A stretch of 64,000 nucleotides of DNA from Paragorgia papillata (GCA_035771165.1 JAWNZC010000002.1:744001-808000), one strand, 5' to 3'; positions 1-10,641 are shown, numbered from the stretch's first letter. A program made the numbers and translations. Notes: generated by a model not told the origin, from the sequence alone.

Positions 1-163
1 ATCTATCCCATCCACCCATCTCATCCATCCATCCATCCATCCCATCTCATCCATTCATCCCCTCCCTTCCCTTCCTTCCCCTCCCTTCCCTTCCCCTCCC
101 TTCCTTTCCTTCCTTTCCTTCCTTCCCTTCCCCTCCCTTCCTTTCCTTTCCTTTCCTTTCCTC
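1..163. repeat. Polypyrimidine simple repeat (ATCC/TTCC type)
   Basis: Uninterrupted ATCC, CCATC and CTTCC/CTTTCC units fill the left edge. The opposite strand reads open as a Gly/Lys/Arg-rich peptide, which is a by-product of the repeat and not a gene. Confidence 0.9.
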
Positions 164-1098
164 CATCAACACGAGCAATCATTATCCAACAAAGTACCTT
201 TCTCCAAAAAGAAAGCAAATAGTCCTGTCAAAAAAAAGAAAAAGCTAAAAAGAAGACAAAAATTGAGATTTTGTTTGAATCTAATATTTTAATTTATCGC
301 TCAGGCTATTCACAGGCAAGATTTAGTTCATGATAAGTTGACTTAAGAACCATCATGACAGTGATCACGGTTCATATAACGTATTATTTTGCTTGGGCCC
401 TGCCCTGGTTAACGACTAGGCTGACCCCCCCCCCCTTAACAACATAACTTCCTGACGGAAGAAACAAGTTTTATCTTGACTCAGAATGTGTCTACCCCAT
501 TGAACTATAAGAAGAAGCTATAATTAAAATATATAAAAACAACTGCCATTTTGTAACCTACGGCAAACAAAATGGCAGTTGTTTTTATATTTTTTAATTA
601 TTTCTCTTTTAGCTAAAGTCTTGAAGTTTCTATACCAAATAGCATTTTTCAATAGCTTCAGTTTCATGTACAGCCCAACGTTCAGCGTTAAGTATTTCAG
701 CTCAAAACTCAGAAAACAGAAAAACAAAAAAAGATTTTTGGCTTCATCCATTCATAGGGCCTGACTTATGGAGTGAGCGTTCCAGTTCAATGGTCCACCC
801 TGATCTGAACGCTGAAAGCCTTGCATATCCCTTCATTTTGTAGTAATCTAATTAAAGCCCAACCAATAAAAACACTTGCCTAACAGATTTACCCAACAGA
901 TTTTGGAGTCAATGAGAAAATGGAATCAAGATCTGATCCTAGCGACTTCATTGGCTCGGAGCGATCAAAGAAAAGGCGTCTTCAACCTACCGGAGGTTCT
1001 CTCACGGCTTTTAGCATTTCTGCCAATCTGGGGACGAGATTGCATTTCTGCCATTTCGAAGGGGAGCAGGCGACGGTGTCAGATTGCGCACTTGCCTA
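164..1098. other. Non-coding stretch with one small foldback
   Basis: No supported gene. It contains a C homopolymer near 426 and a near-perfect foldback at 521-600, with about 33-bp arms around a 14-nt spacer (arms include AACAACTGCCATTTTG and its complement). The short open frames at 876-1138 have no recognisable domain. Confidence 0.6.
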
Positions 1099-2076
1099 CT
1101 GCTGTTTGCAGGTGACCGCGCTGCGCGCCGAATTTTGATCGTTGTTTGCATTGTCTCAACTCCTACTTGACACGGCCCAAAGTATGAGTTCACACGGAGT
1201 CAAGTACAAGTTCAGTTTAGTCAAGGTTATTTTTAATGCTCGAATCAAGTTTTTGTCAGTTGTAAATTAATGTTTATTTTTGTATCAACCAATCATGACA
1301 TTTCAGTAAGCTTGGGCGGTTTTGATTAAAATAAAAACCGACAAACCGTCCGACTCTAAACCGGTTAAACCGTAAAACCGTTTTTTCCCCAAATTTCAGA
1401 AACTAACACAATTTCAGTATTGAACTAATTGAAGGAACGCAATTTCGAATATTTAATAGCGCTGGACGTCATAATTTGGCTGTATAATTATCAATGACTG
1501 CATATAAATCACGGCAAAATATTGGACAAAAAACGAACGTTCAGCGAAAACGTTTGCTAACTTTAATTTTACTTTGCTTTTCTCATCTTTAATAGTAACA
1601 ATTTTAAGAACTAAACAAAATTATACATTGTAACATTGTAATACATAATGATGACGGTTTTCCGTTTTTTTCTAAAAGATAAACCGAAAAAACCGGTTTA
1701 ATACAAAAACCGAAAAAAACACGGTAAACCAGTAAACCGCCCAAGCTTATTTCACTTATCCCAACGAACTGAAATTGAACACTAATAACATTTAACGCCG
1801 GATCCCAGACAGCAAGTTCTGAGATAATAATTATGAAACTTAGCAAACGCGGAAGGAGATATTACTAGTGGAAAAGCTTTGTCCATTGATTTTACAGTAA
1901 AAGAGCTATTGTCGACAAGCATTTTAAATAACCTTGACTAATTAACTGAACTTGTACTTGACCCCGTGTGAACTCGTACTTTGGACCGTGTCAAGTAGCA
2001 GTAGTTGAGACCATTTGCAAACAACGATCAAAATTCGGCGCGCGCGGCGCAGTCACGGAATCACCTGCAAACAGCA
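1099..2076. mobile_element. Long terminal-inverted-repeat element with a second element nested inside
   Basis: The outer ends match as inverted repeats over roughly 150 bp: TGCTGTTTGCAGGTGA at 1099 and its complement ending at 2076, continuing through CGCCGAATTTTGATCG and the TACTTGACACGG segment. Inside, 1307-1749 is a separate inverted-repeat element beginning AAGCTTGGGCGGTTT and ending in its complement, rich in AAACCG motifs. No transposase frame is visible, so both look non-autonomous. The nesting shows the inner element arrived second. Confidence 0.75.
1307..1749. mobile_element. Nested MITE with AAGCTTGGGCGG ends
   Basis: The inverted ends AAGCTTGGGCGGTTT and AAACCGCCCAAGCTT bound a 440-bp AT-rich body with repeated AAACCG/CGGTTT motifs near both ends. 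It sits inside the larger element at 1099-2076 and shows no coding potential. Confidence 0.7.
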
Positions 2077-2491
2077 AGTATTTAATAGTTAATAGTCCAT
2101 GCGTTTAGAGAGCAGCGGGATTCTATACCGCTTAATTCAAAGTCGAACAATGTAGTTAGCAACAGCAGACTGGTCAGGAGATAGAGTGCCTGGAGAACTG
2201 CCGATAGGCCAGCCAGAAGGCTGCTGATGGGCTGGTACAGAAAGCTACTGGGCCAGTTCACAATCCAGGGCCGCAGTCAAACCTGAATTTCCCAATTTAA
2301 TACGGTGAACCTCTCCACGACATTTCCCGGTACAGATTCCAAGCCCAGTCCGCCACTGCTATAGTTGGTATAACCTTTATACTGGTATAACATTACTTTA
2401 ACTGCCGTCTTAATCGCCAAAGAAGGGTCTCGTTTCAAGCTATAACTATCTAATCTGCCTCATCATCAACTTCAAATAAATAATACGTTAC
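2077..2491. other. Intergenic or SLC43-like intron 1 (part)
   Basis: On the minus strand this lies immediately downstream of the SLC43-like exon's splice donor, so it is probably the start of that gene's first coding intron. I could not find the next coding exon in it or anywhere to the left edge. Confidence 0.4.
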
Positions 2492-2814
2492 CATGCTATA
2501 AGTCTGGTCACGCGAGTCCCAAGGTGATCAAATAAAACACCGCCAAGAAAACCAGCTACATTAAACACGAACACCGCTATGGTAAACACCAAAGTCAGAC
2601 GATCATCTTGGCTGGCGCAATCATCAGATTCCTCGTTTGCGTTTGGCTTTCTCGTCGAATTCTCATTTGGCGCACACAAATCCTTAAAGTACCCCTCGCT
2701 TTTTAAGATCAAAACCAAATTCGCCCAGCCAAAAATAACACCAGAAAACAAGACCATCTCGATCACGCCAAACAAAGTCAGAAGATATGTTTTCCATACT
2801 GTATTGGTCTCCAT
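2492..2814 (-). CDS. SLC43A-like: SLC43-family transporter, first coding exon (5' partial gene)
   Basis: This exon encodes the N-terminal 107 residues of a major-facilitator transporter of the SLC43 group (LAT3/LAT4 amino-acid carriers and the SLC43A3 nucleobase carrier), which act in the plasma membrane. Residues about 8-36 form TM1 with the family-like stretch SGVIFGWANLVLILKSEGYF, followed by KDLC. An extracellular loop follows with an NST glycosylation sequon and a second cysteine (DDCASQDDRL), then TM2 and the loop motif FDHLGTRVTRLIA that begins the MFS signature. The ATG at 2814 has a good context (GAG before, G after). The exon ends in GCATG followed by the donor GTAACG on the minus strand, leaving phase 2. 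The remaining exons must lie to the left; none is visible, so they are probably off the window. SLC43A3-like wording in TM1 (FGW, YFKDLC) is my best subfamily guess, and the substrate cannot be decided from this part. Confidence 0.85.
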
Positions 2815-3159
2815 CTCCGACTTCGAGCGATGAGTTCACCGCACACTGTAAACTTGTTACCGATTTTAATAAACCTGATATTGGACGGCTAGCGCTATAT
2901 TATTTGATTTTTCTTAATGCAATTAATACGTCTTTACCACAAATAACAAATAGAATCATTTTAATACTGTCAAACATCTCCGCTAATCGACTGTTACATC
3001 GACACATCAATAATGAAATCGAACGTAATTAGGAACATGTAATAGGAAGGAACCATCCTGCGTATAGCTGGCGGTTTTAATGTGTGAATTCTCGCTGATA
3101 TTTCCAACCGGACGTGCGCCAACTCAGTGATTTGTTTTGACAGTCGTTATAATGAGGAG

Positions 3160-3503
3160 GTTATTGTCCATTTAGTTCACTTTTCAACGCGCGGTTCGGA
3201 AGTTCGTTGTCAAGTATCAAATTACGTTTCTAAATTAGAAGTTATACGAAGTTCGATTTGAAGTTCGAATGTTCAATTCGAAGTTCAGCTTTGCGCCATT
3301 CTTTGGCTATGCAGTTGGTAATTTGGAATTGAAGAATGACTAACGACATATTCTCCGAAAGAAATCGTATCAAAAGAAAGTCTGCTCGACCGAAGGTTTT
3401 CCGTAAATGTGAACTTCGAACATCAAATCGAACTTCGTAATGAACTTCTGAATTTAGAAACGTAATAACGAACTCCCAAAACGCGCTGAAACTGACAATA
3501 ATT
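3160..3503. mobile_element. Imperfect foldback element rich in GAAGTTCG motifs
   Basis: The left part (TTACGTTTCTAAATT near 3221) and the right part (complement near 3455) pair imperfectly over the whole length, with repeated GAAGTTCG/CGAACTTC words. A related degenerate fragment lies at about 16735-16870. No coding content. Confidence 0.6.
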
Positions 3504-3525
3504 TAGCTAGAGGGGTAACACTCTA

Positions 3526-3724
3526 TTACAGTCATTTGCAACTCACTTTTCACCCAATTGCAAATCTTCGGAAGTTCGTTCCGAAGTTCGTTTTGAACTA
3601 CGCATTTGATTGGCTGCTAGGAACCAAGGAACCAATCAAATGCAGAGTTCAAAACGAACTACGTACGAACTTCCGAACGAACTTCCGAAGATTTGGATGA
3701 AAAGCCAGTTGCAAATGACTGTAA
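3526..3724. mobile_element. Palindromic MITE with TTACAGTCATTTGCA ends
   Basis: TTACAGTCATTTGCAACT at the left end is mirrored by AGTTGCAAATGACTGTAA at the right. The arms also pair over CAAATCTTCGGAAGTTCG and AATCAAATGC. The whole 199 bp can fold into one hairpin. A frame at 3659-3901 is a by-product. Confidence 0.75.
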
Positions 3725-4154
3725 GTAACTATGATGAGACGAAACATTGTTTTGAGACATCCGTTTTTGAAACCGAATTTCTTTAGGGGATCTATCATAG
3801 TTTGGCGAGTTAGAACGGATTTCGATCATATCCAGTTTTTCGGGGCGGTTTGCGTGTAACTGAGAAGCATTCGGGTGCGGGTAACTTTGAAATGCCCTCA
3901 TCGGATACGGTTATCTTTTAGAATGCCCATGATCCTTTACTTGAGATTCCAATTTTTTTTTCACCATATGATATTATATTCTCTTTCTTCTCGAGCAATT
4001 GTCACAGTGGAAAAATTCGAAAACATATAATTAACGATATTGAATTTGGCCAAACGTCATTTACAATATATAGTTACACCAGACTAATTAACAAAAAAAC
4101 AACTTAATTAAGTGCCTATATCATGATTCATGATTGGGGATATTTTCCAAGTGG

Positions 4155-4300
4155 GCAACTCGGGTGGAGTGAGCAATCTCAGATGGAGTGGGCAGCTTGG
4201 ATGGAGTGTGCAAACTCAGATGGAGTGGACAAACTTGGATGGAGTGGGCAAACTCGGAGGGAATGGGCAAACTCAGATAGAGGGGCCAAACTCGATAGAG
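4155..4300. repeat. Degenerate ~20-25 bp minisatellite (GATGGAGTGGGCAAACT)
   Basis: About six diverged units of GATGGAGTGGGCAAACTC-like sequence lie head to tail. The forward open frame over it simply reads the unit as repeated Trp/Ser/Gly residues. Confidence 0.75.
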
Positions 4301-4309
4301 TAACTTCTA

Positions 4310-4573
4310 GTTTACATATTTAGGATATTTGAAAATTACTGAGAAGATTTGTAATATATCTTCCTTTTCTAAAATTTCATCTTCATGGACTTTTTTGACG
4401 AAAGTGACGTCTACGCAGGAATCTGTAAAGTGGTTTTTATATAGCCAAATTCCTCTTTTGACGTCACTTCTGTCAAATTTAACGACAAAAAAGTCCATGA
4501 AGATGAAATTTTAGAAAAGGAAGATATATTACAAATCTTCTCAGAAGGTTTCAAATATCCTAAATATGTAAAC
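4310..4573. mobile_element. Foldback MITE with about 90-bp inverted arms
   Basis: GTTTACATATTTAGGATATT at the left is mirrored at the right end. The arms continue through GAAGATTTGTAATATATCTT and CTTCATGGACTTTTTTG to a roughly 80-bp centre. The frames on both strands here are shadows of the inverted repeat. Confidence 0.85.
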
Positions 4574-4619
4574 GTTTGATGGACGGTCAAGTACTCGGAT
4601 AATATTTCGGGGTATTATT

Positions 4620-4782
4620 AAAGGCTTATTAACCGAGTTCGAGGTCTGTACGGGAAAGTATTTGCCTGAGGTTTTCGTACAGAGTACAGACCGAGCGACG
4701 AAGGAGCGAGGTTTGTGCCGGAGAGAAACCGAGGGCAAATACTTTCCCGTACAGACCGAGAAAACGAGGTTAATAAGCCTTT
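4620..4782. mobile_element. Inverted-repeat element with AAGGCTTATTAACC ends
   Basis: AAGGCTTATTAACCGAG at the left is mirrored by GAGGTTAATAAGCCTT at the right. Inside, GGGAAAGTATTTGCC pairs with GGCAAATACTTTCCC. No gene. Confidence 0.8.
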
Positions 4783-5178
4783 TATTATATGGCTTTTGGT
4801 TTGTTTTCTTATCTGTTTTTAGTTCTACGTTAGTCTTGATCATGTGTCGCTGTTCACTTTAGTTCTTACTTTTGAGCTTGTTCGTTTCGCTTCATGTTTA
4901 CACCTGATAGGCTTTATTTTTCGCGCTTTTAAATAAGAAGTTTTTATAAAAAGAAACACTGATGTTTCAGGACGTATATGTTTCAGGACGTATTATTGTT
5001 CAAAATTTTCCAACGAATATATCTAATTCGCTTTTATTTTCATTCAAATCAACTCAGTAATTTTCCCGCCAAAACTTGCAGGTCGTTAAAAAGGGCGTAA
5101 TGCCCTCTCACAGTGCCGAGAGGGCATTAGTGCGCCCTTTGGCATAATGACCCGAAAGCAAGCCCAGCCATATAATAA
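4783..5178. mobile_element. Probable second MITE with ATTATATGGCT ends
   Basis: TATTATATGGCTTTTGG at about 4784 is mirrored by AGCCATATAATA ending near 5177. Inside, GGGCGTAATGCCCTCTC and GAGAGGGCATTAGTGCGCCC form a short hairpin near 5090-5140. No coding potential. Confidence 0.55.
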
Positions 5179-5745
5179 ATCCTTCTATTACATTACACCA
5201 AAACAAAATACCAAAACCTCGGACGAAACATTTTCAAAACAGGTTTTTCATAAGATGATCTAGACTTTGGAACACACTCTCGGATCAAACAAAAGAAATT
5301 AACACATATAGTCTCTTTAAAAAATATTTATAATCAAGATACTCTGTTGCTCTCCAGAGTCCAGAACACATTCAATATTGATATTATATCTACCTGGCGC
5401 TCAATATGTTTAAAATGTAGTTCTGTTAGAGATCTTGAATTGCAGAACTTCAGAATTTGTTGTTAATATTAACTGTGCGTGCGTGAGTGTGTTAGTGTAA
5501 TGTATATTTGTGAACTGTGAAGTCAGTATTTGTAATAAGTGATATACAGTAATAAGCGAAATACTAGTACAGTAGATGTGATATAGTAATAAGTATATGA
5601 TAGTATATATGTAATTTGATATTTGTTAATTTTTAGGGCAAGACACCATGACTAGGGCTGAACATCCCTGTTGTGTCTTGCCTCGTGTGCGTAAACACGA
5701 AAACCAAATAAAGGGAAAAATACACCAAGCTCGCAAACGTACCAC
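5179..5745 (+). repeat. Possible truncated non-LTR retrotransposon 3' tail
   Basis: An AT-rich stretch without an open frame ends with a hairpin (GGCAAGACAC and GTGTCTTGCC at 5637-5685), an AATAAA near 5707 and the tail ACACCAAGCTCGCAAACGTA. The same tail, with one change, recurs at about 62103. This suggests a retroposed 3' end; the family is not recognisable. Confidence 0.35.
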
Positions 5746-6489
5746 ATGCACTACATGTATCTCTACATAGACGAACTAGTCGTAGGGGGAAATATTTTAA
5801 AGAAACAACTTGTCATAAAAAAAGACTTTAACTAAATCATATTCTAGAAGACTAAGGATTTTTAGTAAAGGAAATAGTAAAAAAAACTTTATATTTTTAA
5901 GGACCATGCCGGGATCAGTTGCGAAAATACTCGATTTGGTCTTAAAATGTGTATATTCTATAAATTTACTCAAAATTTTCAGAACATGTAGTTGAATCGA
6001 GTGCAATGCCATATACTGCTTGAATTAAATACCGGATAACCTCATATGCAGCTGTCATATCTAAACTGTTTTCCTTATCTGAAGTCTGAGACGTACTAAT
6101 TACAAATGAGTACTTATATATATCTACAATAATATAGTGTCATATTGCAAATAAAAAACGCCGAGCACTTGTCTCGCTTGCATGTGGCCAAGGTGAAATT
6201 TTAACTCCGATATCGAACGCGTGTCGCAGACGTGAAAGACACGTGCGCTAAATAACCATGCACTGGCACTGTGCCAACAACAATCTATCAAACTAAAAAT
6301 CACAATCAGAATTTACTTTCACCGGTTTCACCTTATAATTCAGTGGAATCGAGTGTTTAATATACCTCAATTGCCAGACTAGTTTATAGTCCTTTTCTCT
6401 CGAACTTATTTTGGTGACGTCACAGGATAGGAATCGAGCGGAAAATGTTCATCTTTATCCATCATGAATCCTGCTGGAGCTCGGATTCT
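5746..6489. other. Non-coding stretch with a decayed SINE-like fragment
   Basis: No supported gene. At 6170-6280 there is decayed sequence resembling the tRNA-like end of the SINE at 6490-6778 (GTGGCCAAGGTG, CGTGAAAGACACGTGCG). The frame at 5797-6012 has no known domain. Confidence 0.4.
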
Positions 6490-6778
6490 AAACTAAACTA
6501 AACTAACCTTATTTATACTGGATAACTCTATCAGTTTATCTAAACTGTTATCCTCAGAGGTCCAGTAAGGGCCCACCCTCATTGGTCCAGTGTTACTACA
6601 GGAGGAAACCGGAGTACCTGGAGGAAACCTGTGGTGTTTGGTAGAGTCAAACTGGAAGCACTCTTCTCACATGCGGCCAAGGTGCATTTTTTTAAATCAG
6701 ATAACTGCACTCTGCAGGAATCGAACCCGGCTCGCAGAGGTGAAAGGCACGTGTACTAACCACTGTGCCACCAACACC
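6490..6778 (-). mobile_element. tRNA-derived SINE, minus strand
   Basis: On the minus strand the right end reads as a tRNA-like head: an A-box region GGCACAGTGGTTAGTACACG at about 6770-6751, a TTC-containing loop, and the B box GGGTTCGATTCC at 6728-6717, resembling a tRNA-Glu pattern. The body contains the module ACTCCGGTTTCCTCC and ends in repeated GTTTAGTTTA units. Parts of the same body recur at 47200-47420 and elsewhere. RNA polymerase III promoter boxes plus a tail repeat are the usual SINE layout. Confidence 0.7.
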
Positions 6779-7645
6779 CTTCGAACAAACTTTTTTATGA
6801 ACAAACTTCGTCTTGAGAGCAGACAGCAAACGAGTAGGTTTCTTTATTTTACATTACGTTAAAAGGTTGTTACATACGAGGCTTTATAAAGTAGTGTTCG
6901 GCGTAGGAAGTGATTGTGTTGAAATACATTTATGCAAATCGAAATATGCTATTTTCACGTTTCGACAGTAGACCAACCTTGCTATGTGATGTTATAAAGA
7001 ATTGTGCAGACCAAGATGAGTGTTATCTGCTTGATTTTCTGCCAAATGGCCGTCTGGTGCCTGTATAATTTGGGGCCAGTTTTGGGCCAAGCAAAACATT
7101 TTATTCCAGGACCTTCCAGGCCTCTCACAATTTCGGTTATAAATCCATGTCCTATATTCACGAATTTATTGGTTAGGATTAGGGTGTGTGTTGGGGTCAG
7201 GCTTTCATGAAGTACCTGGGTTATTTAGGACATGGAATTTTGATTACCACAATTTCGGTCTGCCGCTCGACGTTAAAAAGAGAGGCCTGTGAACCATGCA
7301 GGCTGCTCAACAGCGTAGGCCGAGGAGTGTGTTGGGGGACTGAAAGCGATGTAAAACAGCGACTGATCCTTTTGCGCCTCTGGAGTTAGCGTTCAGTTAT
7401 ATGAAAATTGAGTTTACTGTGGTGGGACAAAAGGTGTGCACAAGCTGTTAGGGCGCTGCCTTTCAATTCATCACAGAAGTTGGGTGACCAACTTAGCTTT
7501 ACGTGAATAGAGTTGTTGGTTCTCTCCTGTGCTTCCGGGTTTCCTCCCTCCGCATAAAATCAACACTAAAGTTTCCTCCAGTTAATTCTACTAACAAGTT
7601 CCCTCGGGGATGAGGGCCATTGGCTTATCAGTTTCTAAATACTGT
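6779..7645. other. Non-coding stretch
   Basis: I see no gene. Short frames at 7004-7389 lack domains. AT-rich unique-looking sequence grades into SINE-like pieces near 7500-7620 (TTCCGGGTTTCCTCCCTCCG). Confidence 0.4.
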
Positions 7646-8432
7646 GTCTATGAAGTGAAAAATCCGTTGGAATTGTTCGTGTTTTATTCGACAGAGGAGC
7701 ATGACAGGAGCACTCACTGAAAATTTCAAGAGAATCTGATGCGTAGTTTTTGCGCTATCAACTCTCAAAATTTGCCGTAGATAGTTTGTTTTGGAAATTT
7801 TGGCTTCCTGATAACAATGTCTTATGGAATCTATCGTTGTTATGCATATAGTTGTCCATTTGCGTACGTCGTAAGCATTGTTACCGAAACCCAATTTTTC
7901 TCCAAAAACGATATAGCCAAGTTGATAGCGCGAAAACTACACACGTAAAAACGCACAGTCTGATCAGCTCTGATATCAAATCTGTTCAGAGAAATGTAGC
8001 GACCCTTGATACAGCCTGACAGCTACAGAATGTACCAGCGCTGATGTATCAACATTTAGTTGGAATTTCTAACAGACTGCGACAGCTCCGTAGACAACAT
8101 ACCTGTTCAGTCTGTTATATACAGCACTGACCGTGTCAGGCTGATACAGTTTGACAGAATCTGTTCTGAACAGTCTGTTGTAGCTGCAGGTATGATACAG
8201 ATATGATATCATAGGTGTATCATAGCTGATACTGCAACAGGCTGTATCAGGGGTCGCTACATTTTTCTGAACAGATCTGACATCATTCTGCATCAGGTCT
8301 GACACAGAGTGTGCGTTTTTGCGTGTGTACGCATCTGACTGAGATTCTCTTGAACTTTCAGTGAGTGCTTCCTGATGCTCCTCTGTACAATAAAACAACA
8401 AAAATGCCAACGAATTTTTCCGACTTCATAGT
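7646..8432. mobile_element. Outer inverted-repeat element, about 100-bp arms
   Basis: CTATGAAGTGAAAAATCCGT and onward at the left is mirrored near 8330-8432. The arms share CAGAGGAGCATGACAGGAGC-like and AAGAGAATCTGATGCGTA-like segments with some divergence. It is split in the middle by the better-preserved MITE at 7940-8327, so it is the older of the two. Confidence 0.7.
7940..8327. mobile_element. Tc1/mariner-like MITE, TA duplication, CACACGTAAAAA ends
   Basis: The element starts CACACGTAAAAACGCACAG and ends with its near-complement, flanked on both sides by TA (7938-7939 and 8328-8329). The body carries mirrored words such as TCTGTTCAGA, GTAGCGACCC and CAGCCTGACAG. The same end sequence bounds the element at 61483-61925, so this is a family of at least two. 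Confidence 0.75.
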
Positions 8433-8740
8433 CACCTAATACTGCTTCAAAGTATTACTTAAACAAAGTCACTTCTTACTGCGTCAGACATTGATATACT
8501 TGCAACAGATTGTATTAAAGGGTTGCTACATATTTTTCGGAACAGATCAGAAGTGTATACTATGTTACTTAATACGGATACAGATTGTGTAGTAGTTCAC
8601 CCTACTTTCTTTCTGTTCATTGTCTTATATGCAAACTATAACTATAAAATATTCAAAAATGGTCTTGTTGAAGTTAACTGTATTTTTCCTGTCCTGATTA
8701 TATTCCACAAAGATGAATTAGTTGGAACGGAACAGTTTCC
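8433..8740. other. Non-coding stretch with a decayed MITE fragment
   Basis: At 8485-8555 words match the 7940-8327 element (CAACAGATTGTATTAAAGGG, GGAACAGATCAGAAG). The forward frame at 8523-8747 has no domain and is not supported. Confidence 0.4.
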
Positions 8741-8884
8741 TCAGTAGTTGTCACCACCTACATTGACATGTGGATGGCCAGTACACACTTTTTGTTGACC
8801 AGGCATACCGAAACAGACAAACCTGCAGCGGCCCCGGATGCACTCTGCATTATTGCTACAATCCTTGGATTCCAGAGGCTCGCA
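8741..8884 (-). CDS. Possible cysteine-rich terminal exon (unrecognised)
   Basis: On the minus strand a plausible 3' splice site (TTGCTACAG at 8892-8885) is followed by an open frame to a TGA at 8741. The roughly 47 residues are rich in cysteine (CEPLESKDCSNNAECIRGRC, then RFVC and one more Cys), with spacing loosely like small EGF-type or EB-type modules. I do not recognise the gene. No partner exons are seen on this strand, and a GTAGGT inside the frame could be a donor, making it internal. It may also be a chance frame; the evidence is the Cys spacing plus the acceptor only. Confidence 0.3.
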   Translation of the reverse strand, partial: CEPLESKDCSNNAECIRGRCRFVCFGMPGQQKVCTGHPHVNVGGDNY

Positions 8885-8930
8885 CTGTAGCAAATTAATA
8901 AAAAAAGGATTAGCTATATATATATATATA

Positions 8931-9058
8931 TACAAAGTATGAAGTATAGTTTTACCTTGAAGTCTTCGCTACCAGAGGTTTCACCCTAAACGGGATCATC
9001 AGGGTGAAACCTCTGGTAGCGAAGACTTTAAGGTAAAACTATACTTCATACTTTGTAT
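8931..9058. repeat. Near-perfect foldback with about 56-bp arms
   Basis: ACAAAGTATGAAGTATAGTT and onward is mirrored, with one mismatch, by the segment ending at 9058; the spacer is the 15-nt TAAACGGGATCATCA. It is flanked by TA microsatellites (8917-8930 and 9119-9145). The minus strand carries CTGATGA at 9002-8996 and GAAA at 8982-8979, in a hammerhead-like arrangement discussed separately. Confidence 0.85.
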
Positions 9059-9114
9059 TTTGCTCTATCTATATATGGTATTGAGTCTCTCTAACATTTC
9101 GTGAAACAAAACTC

Positions 9115-9155
<41 letters not shown>

Positions 9156-9317
9156 ACAATACATACATACATGACACTGTCACAATACAAAGTAATCCTT
9201 CTCATAACTTTCGGATTGACTATGTAGCCCAGTCAGTACACAGGTAATACCAGTAAACCCGAAGGCCATGCACGGATTCGAATCCCAGCCATGGCCGCGT
9301 AGAGTTTTTCTCCTCTA

Positions 9318-9560
9318 ATCAGCCCTGATCAAAACGAGAACGCAAGTTTTAGCTTGTGCTTGCTTGTGCCTCGTTTGATCGCCAGCTTGCGATGACTTGT
9401 GGTGACTTGCGTTAGCTTGCGGCTAATTTGATCTTGTTCAAATTTCATCGCAAGTTTTTTTCAACTTGCGAGAGCTTGCGAAACGTTTGAACGCAAAACA
9501 CAAGTCGATGCAAGTCTTTCGTGCTCCGTCGCCATAGAAACTACCATGAGAACTAGCGAT
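9318..9560. mobile_element. Decayed MITE of the CCCTAATCAAACGAGAACGC family
   Basis: The left end CCCTGATCAAAACGAGAACG and the body words CTCGTTTGATCGCCAGCTTG and ACTACCATGAGAACTAGCGA match the element at 58740-59027. The right terminal repeat is degraded. Confidence 0.6.
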
Positions 9561-9769
9561 TACTTGAGGCAAAGCGTTCACATGAAGCTAGGGTTATTCC
9601 AGAGGGTTGTGATTAGGTTTAGGGTTTCCGGGGGGTGGTATGGGGGTGAGGTTTCGTTTAAAAAGGTTGTCCAATAACATGGTGGTTTTAATAGTTGGTT
9701 AAGCTTCATAATTTGAAGGAAATGATAGCTCGTTTTCATGACACTTCATACCACACTATTAGCGCCATT

Positions 9770-10053
9770 ATTATATGCATGACAAAATTACTGCATTCTG
9801 ATTGGTTGAGAGGAGTACAATTATTCCTTGGAACGATGTTGACAATAAAATTGGATTAAAATTGCCAATTCTGCAATGGAATTTCTCATATTTCCAACGA
9901 CTTGAACTAAACTGAATTCCATGTAAATATTTTGAAATGAGTACAGAGAACACCCAGAGTGAAAATGTTTCTTGGCAAGTAATGAAACAAGATGTTTTTA
10001 AAGGCGTGAGTGAGTACGAAGCGTACGTGTCGTAATTTTGTCATGCATATAAC
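9770..10053. mobile_element. MITE with TTATATGCATGACAAAATTAC ends
   Basis: TATATGCATGACAAAATTAC at the left is mirrored by GTAATTTTGTCATGCATATA at the right. The roughly 280-bp body has no gene; the minus-strand frame inside is a shadow. Confidence 0.75.
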
Positions 10054-10157
10054 GAGTAATCATGATTAAGGATTTACACCACTCGTGTTCATGAAAATTA
10101 TGCCAAATTGCACTCGCCGAACGGCTCGTTTTCAAATATCACTTGTAGTGGAAATCC

Positions 10158-10414
10158 TTAAAGGTCAACTAAACCTTTTGAAGTTATATTTTCTTCTGAA
10201 AGGGTTATCATCTAACTTAGCAAAAGTAAAGAAAAATATGAATTTCGGGGTAAAGAAAATAATTTATCAGCGAAGCCTTCTTAGGTCCTCTTGAAGCATG
10301 ACCGCGTTTCTAGGAGAATGAGTGACTGGTTTCAATTATTTCTTCGGTTTTAGATTGAACTTTTCCGACTTTAACGGGAAATAGAATAACCTGGAAACGT
10401 ATAGTTGCCCTTTA
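10158..10414 (+). mobile_element. Element copy 1 of an inverted pair (second at 21228-21665)
   Basis: It starts AAAGGTCAACTAAACC and ends TATAGTTGCCCTTTAA. The body, including TTAGCAAAAGTAAAGAAAAA and CTTAGGTCCTCTTGAAGCAT, is repeated in the opposite orientation at 21228-21665. The ends are loosely inverted. The forward frame at 10085-10294 is not a gene. Confidence 0.75.
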
Positions 10415-10497
10415 ATTGTACTCGCTATCATATGATTACCTATACTTACCATTAGGTTCGGCGCATGAGAAGCCGATTCTAAAAACTAATGGAGTAT

Positions 10498-10641
10498 TAA
10501 GCCGGTCTTCCACTAGGCGGAATTTTGCGCGCGAAGCGGAATTTTTTTTTGTCTTTTCTAATTAGTTCCACCCGAGAAATCACGAGACAAAGAAAATTTC
10601 CGCTCCGCGCGCAAAATTTCACCTCGTGGAAAACAGGCTTA
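10498..10641. mobile_element. Short MITE with GCCGGTCTTCCACTAGGCGG end, TAA flanks
   Basis: The left arm GGAATTTTGCGCGC pairs with GCGCGCAAAATTTC at the right, and the ends resemble each other (AGCCGGTCTTCCAC against GTGGAAAACAGGCT). TAA occurs on both sides, as in other elements here. Confidence 0.65.
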
